Source of the DNA: Cheiracanthium punctorium
Lineage: Eukaryota > Arthropoda > Arachnida > Araneae > Cheiracanthiidae
Direction of reading: 5' to 3'
DNA length: 64,000 bases
Assembly: GCA_038373885.1 (NCBI GenBank)
Contig: JAWZYV010011616.1
Coordinates: forward strand, 248,001-312,000
In this document: positions 56,968 to 64,000 of the stretch, in pieces
Layout of the letters: the number at the start of each line of letters is the position of its first letter
Position numbering within the stretch: position 1 is the first letter of the stretch
Translations under genes and position numbers: made by a program
Notes under the pieces: generated by a model
Told to the model about the DNA's origin: nothing
Databases searched by the model: none
What the model saw: only the letters and a program-made list of their open reading frames with translations

Positions 56968-58580
56968 CTGGGTGATAACAGAAAAAAAAATCCCTATTCA
57001 TGAAATCCTAGCGGCGTATCACCGCAACCAATCGAACAAAAACAGACATAGTTGTTTGAAAATTGTAATGAATTTCAACAATGCAGAGTTTACAGAGAGA
57101 AAATTTCGAAATTTTCAAATGCAGCACCCACTTTTTTCCTTGCACAAATTAATCCGCGTACTGAAAAGCCACAAATGTTGTTAGAACGTTTAGAGTATGA
57201 CGAAAATTGCGTTCAGCAATTGTAAAGAGCGTTATAAAATCTAATGACAACACAAGACATGGAAATGAAAAAATAAAAGCTTTTGCTGGAATTACTAGTT
57301 TTAAATGTGTCCACCGCATGTTAAATGTGTACAGCGCATTGATTGCATGTGGGAGATCCTGGACAACAATGCCGAACGTAACGTTGCAGGATAGATTTGC
57401 ATAACTTCACGTTTTATGCCAACTTTCGGTTCTGAAACGTGGACCAGGCGTGTACATCTTACATTTCAGATAACCTAAGTACCAGAAATCCATTGGATTG
57501 CGGTCGGGGGATGGTGGTGCCCACGGAATATGACTCTATCACCAAAGTGTTGTTGCAGCTCGGTTAGAACACATTAGCCGACGTGTCGAAGGACTCCATT
57601 TTATTAGATTGTAACGAAAGTTTTCCGCCATATCTGCCTGAAAAACTAACTTCTAACTCCTTAGATAACTGATTTTGAACTTTCGGTACCATACCTGCAC
57701 AGTGTCACATGATACAACAATAGTACTTAAAGCTGTACTCATAATTCGTTGATATTATGTTGCTGACTTTTTGCAACACAAATGGAAGTAAATGATGGTT
57801 CTAATCCTCTAGAGTGATAGTTCCATTTGGAACACCTTATACTTAATGATAACTATATTTTTTACAGATTTCACAACACAGTGTTATAAAGTAAGCCTCT
57901 TTCTTTCAAATGCCAAAAATCGTTTGACAAAATATGAGCAAATACGCCAACGCGAACTGTGTGCTGACGATGTTTACGGTGGCGGGAAACTTTCGTTACA
58001 ACCTAATATATCCGTGCAACGATAAGCAAAGGGTGGTTAAAAAAATATCTTACTCTATAGTATATATGAAACCCCAGTGGACTATCCCCTCAGCTTATCG
58101 AGCCAAAATGTCAGACATGCTTGTTTGAAGATATACGCTGAAGATTGTGATGATTTTAAACAACGCAGAGATCACTGTTACGGTTACTGATCAGGGTTTT
58201 CCGCATGGTGCTCTGTGATTGGTGCTTGTATTATCTAACCCTGCGATTTATGCGAAGTGCGTCAAAGTCGCTCCTGTCTTGTGTTGTCATTAGTCCTTTA
58301 TAATGCTCCTCTTTAAAAATGCTTCCACGAATAACGCTAATCGTCCCAACACTGTTTGTGATTTTCCAATACGTCAATGAATTTGCGCAAATAAAAAATA
58401 TGGTTGTTGTCATTTCGAAAATCTCTCACTGTAACCGTAGCCATGAGCTCTGAGTTTTTTCAAATCATCACAATCTCCAGCGCATATCTTCAAACAACCA
58501 TGTCTGAAATTTTGATTCAATTGGTTGAGCGTATAAGACACTAGGGTTTCATATACAGGAGACTTTTTTTTACTACCTTG
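56968..58580. mobile_element. Tc1/mariner-like element(s) with long inverted repeats
   Basis: The left segment (56968-57260) and the right segment (58265-58580, inverted) share, in order, a GGTGATAA/GGTAGTAA end, a run of As, ATGAAANCCTAG, a CAGACATNGTTGTTTGAA block and CTAATGACAACACAAGACA. The outer ends are each next to TA (56966-56967 and 58581-58582). A third copy of the terminal block lies at about 58026-58190 in direct orientation and can pair with the right end as a 555-bp MITE. A decayed transposase lies on the minus strand between. Confidence 0.65.
57285..57610 (-). pseudogene. Tc1/mariner-type transposase C-terminal remnant
   Basis: Minus-strand translation gives ELQQHFGDRVIFRG, then after one frameshift PPSPDRNPMDFWYLGYLKCK. 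This corresponds to the W-P-x-x-S-P-D-L-x-P-x-D-F block that holds the third catalytic acid in arthropod DDE transposases. A short C-terminal part like C-x-x-x-G-G-H follows near 57300 (MQSMRCTHLTCGGH). Stops and shifts show it is inactive. Confidence 0.65.
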
Positions 58581-60237
58581 TATATTAAGTAAGCAGGTTA
58601 TACTTGAATCAATTATATTGCATAATATAGAGAAACTATGCATTAGCTAATAAATATTTCTTTTTAGATTTATCTAAATTCGATTGCACATGCCTCAAAA
58701 AACCTCATATATCATATAAATATTTAAAAAGGGGTGTGTGTGTTTTTCAGCAATATTTAGTTAATGTATGATAGCAAAATTAACGATGATATAAATAATG
58801 GAAAATAAAACAATACATACTTCAAACATGTTTCTAAATAAAAGACAGCCTTAAACACAAACACATTTATAAAATATATTGCTATAGAAGTATACTGGAT
58901 GATAAATAAAAAGTTTGCGTAAGAGAATACATTTATTTCACAAATAAATAGTATTTCTTTCTCACATAATTTTCTCTGAAAGCCTTATTTTAAAAGTAAG
59001 TTTCAGCACCAGATATTAGATAAAATATATATTGCAATAAGTTATTTTAAGCGAAAATACAATTGCACCCAGCTAAGAAAATGAAGAAAAAAATGCTTTC
59101 TATTTTTTCTGATGTTTTCGCTTCTTTCGTATTCTAAGCATTTACACTGAATTTGTAAGTTATATAGTTTTCTTCAAGATATGTTGTCCTTTTCTAGCAT
59201 TTATAGACTTTTTCTTTTTTTTTAAATGTAGACACATTACTGCTTAAAATGTCGGACGATAACAGTTTTACCATCGCCTTATTAGATTTTTTCAGCTTAA
59301 AATAATATATGCATATATATATATATATATATATATACGTAATAAATATGAAATTAAACTTTTTAAGTAGAACCGTTATTTATTTAATTTCTTTTTTAAT
59401 GAAGAATTATGTTTATACTTTTAAGGCAAAATAGTGTAGCAATGAAATATTTATTTAAATTGGATTTGAAATGTAAACGATGCATTGCAAAATTTTAAAA
59501 TATGCGAGTAAAAGGAGTAATAGCGAGTGGTATTTACCAAATTTCTGCATTTTTTTGGTTTCAACCAAAAAATTAAAAAAAAATTCAAAGTAGTTTGTAT
59601 TTAAATATATTTGAGTTGTTAAAATTATTTAAGAAATTATGAAAGAAAACAATGGAATTTGATTAGTTTGATTATTTCGATTTCATTATTTTAAAATTTC
59701 ACACACTTTGGCAATGTTAGAATGCACGGAGAATCATCTTTCTGATTTTTTATAATGTATAATCTATGACTTCCTTAAAAACTTCGAGGTGGAATAATTT
59801 TATTTTTTTATTTATTTTTTAAGTAACGTAAAATGACTATTGTACTTGAGTGTAACCGCTAAATTTTAATTTATATCATCATTTATCAAAGCATAATAGC
59901 TTGCACTTTTAATTTCATTATATTGTACTTACTTGAGTAATTATTTTAAGAAGTAGATTATTTATATTTAATTTATGCTGTTAGCATACTAAATACTTCA
60001 ATCATACATACATGAAAATCATATTAAAACAGTCCCTTTTTAATGCACTTGTACTCAATCGAAATTAAAATGCTTATTCACTTTAAAATAGCATAAATAC
60101 TTCTAAAGGGATTTTTTCTGAAACTTAAAACATTTATTATAAATGAATTTTATTTCTATTTTCAGTTATTAAATTTCAAAATTTGTCTTCTTATTGTGAG
60201 CCCTATCTCCCAGAATATTTTGTTAAAACAATTTAGA
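58581..60237. other. AT-rich intergenic DNA
   Basis: A decayed terminus-like TACTGGATGATAAATAAAAA is at about 58894 and resembles the left end at 56968. A (TA)n tract is at 59313-59337. No gene is recognised. Confidence 0.4.
59313..59337. repeat. (TA)n microsatellite
   Basis: About 12 TA units. Confidence 0.9.
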
Positions 60238-60399
60238 TACACCCTGTATATCCGGGTATTCTCAGCATATCGAGCAAGATTCCGCAAAATGGTGAGAAAA
60301 ACAGGATTTCTATCAACAATATTTGGCTGATTATGAAAAAGTTGGAAAATGAAAAGCTTGAAATATGTTAAAAATTGATTACCCTCAAATACTTGCTTC

Positions 60400-60662
60400 T
60401 TCAAAATACCTTTTAAAATAGAAAATACCCGTTTTTCGAGGAAGTACCCGCAATCTGGGAACACAGCCATTTATTCCCGACTGCTTCCTTCTTGATGTTG
60501 TCTTCTGCAATATTTCAGAATTGCAACATCGTGTGGTAGTGGCGTTGCTCCTATCCAAATGTAGGACGATACGCCGATTAGACCAACCGGCTTCTTTGAG
60601 CCCGACTGCATGTCGTCTCTCATATGCTGGCATCTACGCATATTGTTCGCTTTATTGTTCAT
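60400..60662 (-). pseudogene. Tc1-like transposase N-terminal (DNA-binding) remnant
   Basis: On the minus strand, after MRRCQHM in one frame, the next frame reads YERRHAVGLKEAGWSNRRIV then LHLDRSNATTTRCC, which fits the first helix-turn-helix of Tc1-like transposases (G-L-x-E-A-G-W-S-x-R-x-I-A-x-H-L-x-R-S-x-x-T-V-x-R). A frameshift near the start breaks it, and the catalytic part is absent. A possible transposon end, TACACCCTGTATA, lies downstream at about 60237-60249, and TATA follows it on the other strand as expected for a TA target. Confidence 0.65.
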
Positions 60663-60739
60663 CTGAGAACAGAGAATGAAATTCAGAAAGAATTTGTGAC
60701 TTGGAATTGAAATTTATCCTCTTTAATATCCGGCCAATT

Positions 60740-61135
60740 ATACAATTAAGATGCGCTGCAGCCAGGGCCCTTGCTGCAGGGGGATAGGGGGGGATTCTCC
60801 CCTCCCCCCCACATTAACGCTCGCAAAATTCTATTAAACTCGGCAAAATTAAAATTAGATACCTAGTTGGCAAAATTGGTGAAAAAAATTTAATGAAGGC
60901 GATAATTTACTTTCTGTTTCTGGTACACTTGGCAAATTTATGCAAATCCATTTGGCAAAAGTAAAAAGTTAGGAATATAGTTGATAAGAAAAATAAGTAA
61001 GTTGGTAAAATCTGATAATTGACTTGGCATTTTATCGATATCTCCCACTTCTAAAAAAGTTCTAGCAATGGCTGTGGCTGAAGCGTATGTGAAAACATGG
61101 GATTGCTTGTAAGGGGGGGGGGGGAAGACCAAGTC
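60740..61135. repeat. GGCAAAA-rich segment between G-runs
   Basis: GGCAAAAT-like words occur about six times between 60820 and 60965, bordered by GGGGGATAGGGGGGGATTCT on the left and a G12 run at about 61110 on the right. Probably a decayed G-rich MITE; ends are unclear. Confidence 0.3.
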
Positions 61136-61601
61136 AAGGATCTTTAGATATTTTATCTGGTTAATTTTGTTTCTAAACTGGAATATATGCTTTAACTTTC
61201 ATTGTTCCATGTTCTATACTTTGTGTACATATTTATTACGAAAACACTTCATATTTGTTGGAAAATCTCCTAACCAGTCTGAAATAGAGTGTAAAGAATC
61301 TGCACCGTTTAGAGAAATATTTCTGTAAAATTTAAGTAACAAAAACTTTCAACAACAAAGTACCATTTTATATTGTGATAAAAAATAACAGTATGTTAAC
61401 TCGTAGTAGGTCACTTTATTTGAATCATAAATGCAATGTTTAGATGTGCGATTTATAAATCATTATTCCCTCTTATGTGTCTTTATTATATGATATATTA
61501 CCATAATAAAACATTATATTGTTTTACTGTCAAAACTGATTTCCTCTAAACGAAAAGAAGAAATTTTGATGTATACATATATATCCAAAGATATAAATAT
61601 A

Positions 61602-62089
61602 CAGAGTGCCCCATAAATACCGCCAAACTCTGCACAGCCAGATTCCTCCTTGGGAGTATATAAAAAATGCCCAGTGAACTTTACCTGAACGACATAGTTT
61701 TCCAAAAAACAGGAGAAACAAAGTATGACTTCACATCCCGTGCAAGACCCTGGCTCCTGGATCGGGGCCGCCATAATCGCCAGATCTCACACCGTTGGAT
61801 TTTTTACTATGGGACCATCTGGAGGAATTGGTATCTAATCCATTCCAGAGCGCGCTCAAGCCTCCTCCATATGCACGGCGCACACTTCGAACATCTGGCT
61901 TTATAATTTGCAAATACTGCTGCTGATGTGCCAAATAATTCCATGCACCGGATATGACTCATACTTTGCTTTTAGTATTTTTCTTGACAACTACGGGAGG
62001 TGCAGGTACAGTTCTCTGGGTATTTTTTACGCCCTCCCTACAAGGAATCTGGCTGTGCAGAGTTTGAACGGGATTTTCGGGACACCCTG
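61602..62089 (+). mobile_element. Tc1/mariner-like deletion derivative with about 100-bp inverted ends
   Basis: The left end CAGAGTGCCCCATAAATACC is adjacent to TA, and the complement of the right end is CAGGGTGTCCCGAAAATCCC. Both continue with CAAACTCTGCACAGCCAGATTCC-like sequence and stay similar for about 100 bases. The interior retains transposase scraps: SPDLTPLDFLLWDHLEELV (about 61760-61820, after a stop) and, in another frame, MHGAHFEHLAL (61874-61906), which match the third catalytic-acid block and the C terminus. So this is an internally deleted copy and cannot move by itself. Confidence 0.75.
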
Positions 62090-62111
62090 CATATATATTG
62101 TGTATGTATAT

Positions 62112-62131
62112 AATATATATATATATATATA
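62112..62131. repeat. (TA)n microsatellite
   Basis: About 10 TA units. Confidence 0.85.
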
Positions 62132-62604
62132 CTATTTTATAAATGTTTTGCATTTATATTTTTAAATTTTGCAATGTTTTCTGATAAAAGAATACCTTTC
62201 TTATTCTCCTGCTTCAAACTGAAAAACTTTCATCAAACCCTTGTTATTTTCTGTTTCTTGTTTTACAGGTCTTTTCGTTAGGCTTCATCTTTTTCGTACA
62301 GACTTAAATTATTTTCGTGGACAAATTGCCATTGTAAAGCAAATGTTCCGTGTCTAACCTGAGCTTTTTCCGAAGATTTATTGATCGTGTTGGCAAAATT
62401 ATCTGCGTCAGTTTAGAAAAGTTTAGTAACATCATGAATCACCCAACTGAATTTGAGTGGTTCTAAATATTGCAAATGTACTGGAATTTCCCTTTTTCCT
62501 TTTTATTTTGTTTCTTACTTATCAACTTGGGGTTCTTTCATTAAATGGGTACTTTTTTAATTTTAAAGAAAAGCAATTTTCAGGTTAATACATTATATAT
62601 GATA

Positions 62605-62800
62605 CTAGAGTGCCTGGTTCAAAACCAGGTTGCGTCCGCTGACCTAGCCGTTCGGAGTTTTCCGTGGTTTCTTCCGAAACACAGCGTAAATACGGGTTAG
62701 GGCTCCTTAGAAAGGACCCCGCGATGAGCACCCCACCTCTCGGTCTAGACTCCTCTTGCAGATAGATGATTGGCCGTAATTCGACAGCAACAGCAATAAC
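62605..62800 (+). mobile_element. SINE family A, plus strand
   Basis: A B box, CCTGGTTCAAAACCAGG, is followed by the family A body (TAGCCGTTCGGAGTTTTCC, AGCGTAAATACGGGTTAG, GCACCCCACCTCTCGG) and a tail of CAGCAACAGCAATAACAATA. The A box is missing or corrupted. It shows the 3' tail of the family. Confidence 0.75.
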
Positions 62801-64000
62801 AATAACTTCATTAATAACGTTTTTCCATGCAACACATAGCGTTCCATTTGTGCAAGTGTTGTGTTATACAAACATAAACAAAAGATCTCTGGCTATATTA
62901 TTAGCTTAACACGAATGAAATTTTTGAATAAAATTGTTAACTTAATACATATTTGTTATTTTTAATTTTATGATTTTTTTTTCCTTATAATATATTTGTA
63001 AACTTAATACATCACTTATTAGAGATATTTTTTAGTTTTGCTATGCAACCCTTGTTCATAATCGTATCTACATACATTTTCACATGCATTCATCCTGTTT
63101 TCTTGTATTTTCCATGTCGAAATATTACTACATTTAAGGTTGGTGTTGTATTACCAATAATTTTCTAATCTAAAAGTTTATATTCATTTTGAAAAACTTT
63201 TAAGCTACTTTATTTAGATACTTAAATAATATGAAAAAAGTTAAATGTAAGAAACTTTTTTCAAAACCGAATTTTAGACATCAAATATAAATTTATTTTT
63301 AATATAATGGTAGATTTTTGTCCAAGTGATCTAAAAATGGTTCAAGAACTTTGAGATTGGAGCATCAATCTTAGTAATGTGTATTTAAATAATTAATTAT
63401 AATAGTGGGTAACACTTGTCTTGAAAATTATCTTCTTCTTGATTGGAAACGCTGTTACATGCAGGTTGCCAGTTGTGACGAACACTGTTAATTTATTGAT
63501 GGATTCAAGCCTATAGTTCTTTGTGGCCATGGAAGACAATCATTTTAAGAAACGATCAAGAGTCTCTTATCAGTTGATACGGCTGAATTTAGTAAACTGA
63601 TACTAGCTAGTAGTAGGTTATGGCATGGTGTAATCGGAGTTTGTTAGGAAGTCCTAATTAGAGTAGAATCTTGAATCTTTCTGTTGGTTCAAGCCATTGC
63701 ACTTGGAATACTGTTGCTGTGGAGTTTTAGTACAGGACAACAACGGACTTAGCCATGTTGTTAATAATCCTGTCTATCAGGTTCACTGAAAACAAGATTC
63801 CTGATGCGTTAACGTTTCCACCAACAGAATAACTCGGGGGGCAACCATATCTATGGCAGAGGGGGTTCATCCCCCCATTTCGCCTGAATATATATATATT
63901 ACCGTAATAACATCCGTACTAGTGTAACGCAGATGTAATTCAACTCTAAAATACAGAATAAAAAAGACGAGTTGAAAAAGCGACTAAACGTTCACTGTTG
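62801..64000. other. intergenic DNA to the window end
   Basis: No gene recognised. At 63830-63885, CGGGGGGCAACCATATCTAT and GGGGGTTCATCCCCCC form a small G-rich inverted structure resembling other MITE edges in the window. Confidence 0.4.

Noticed and set aside
60162..60470. 102-codon minus-strand ORF downstream of the Tc1-like fragment
   Set aside because: It does not continue the transposase reading and spans a likely transposon end; no motif found.

Overview
The window looks like nuclear DNA of an arthropod, most likely an arachnid (spider). It is AT-rich and non-operonic, with TA microsatellites and many decayed eukaryotic transposons of families common in arthropods. It holds one clear host gene, an apparently intronless gustatory-receptor-like 7TM gene on the minus strand (13462-14685). 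The arachnid placement is an inference from the receptor type and repeat content; no marker gene confirms it.

Layout. 0-7 kb: AT-rich DNA with a possible terminal exon (667-767), a 110-bp tandem duplication, an unidentified 72-codon minus-strand ORF of coding-like composition (2499-2717), and a hAT MITE with an 8-bp target duplication (3432-3759). 7-11 kb: two unrelated tRNA-derived SINEs, a minisatellite, an intact solo LTR with a readable promoter (7873-8790), a possible first coding exon (8870-8962), and a 239-bp tandem repeat whose first unit is split by a TTAA-flanked MITE (9517-9985). 11-13 kb: a GC-rich 43-bp minisatellite and a 26-bp-arm hairpin. 13.4-14.7 kb: the receptor gene. 15-26 kb: mostly unassigned DNA with a long (TA)n tract and a LINE reverse-transcriptase remnant. 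29-39 kb: a perfect 24-bp inverted repeat, a GC-rich possible promoter, two dead Tc1-like transposases, a 1.7-kb Helitron made largely of degenerate ~110-bp units, and SINE fragments. 39-54 kb: four TTAA MITE loci, one of which is split by a 2.67-kb hAT element with perfect 8-bp target duplications, itself carrying another half MITE, a SINE and a small MITE. 54-64 kb: a tandemly duplicated SINE-like repeat, several Tc1/mariner-type elements with long inverted repeats and broken transposase fragments, and another SINE.

The elements do not form a pathway. They record waves of transposition around one chemoreceptor gene. The most informative structures are the nested insertion at 44.2-47.3 kb, the solo LTR carrying heat-shock-type and TTGGCG motifs, and a foldback TTAA MITE family present at seven loci. 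No CRISPR array, rRNA, functional tRNA or prokaryotic feature was seen.
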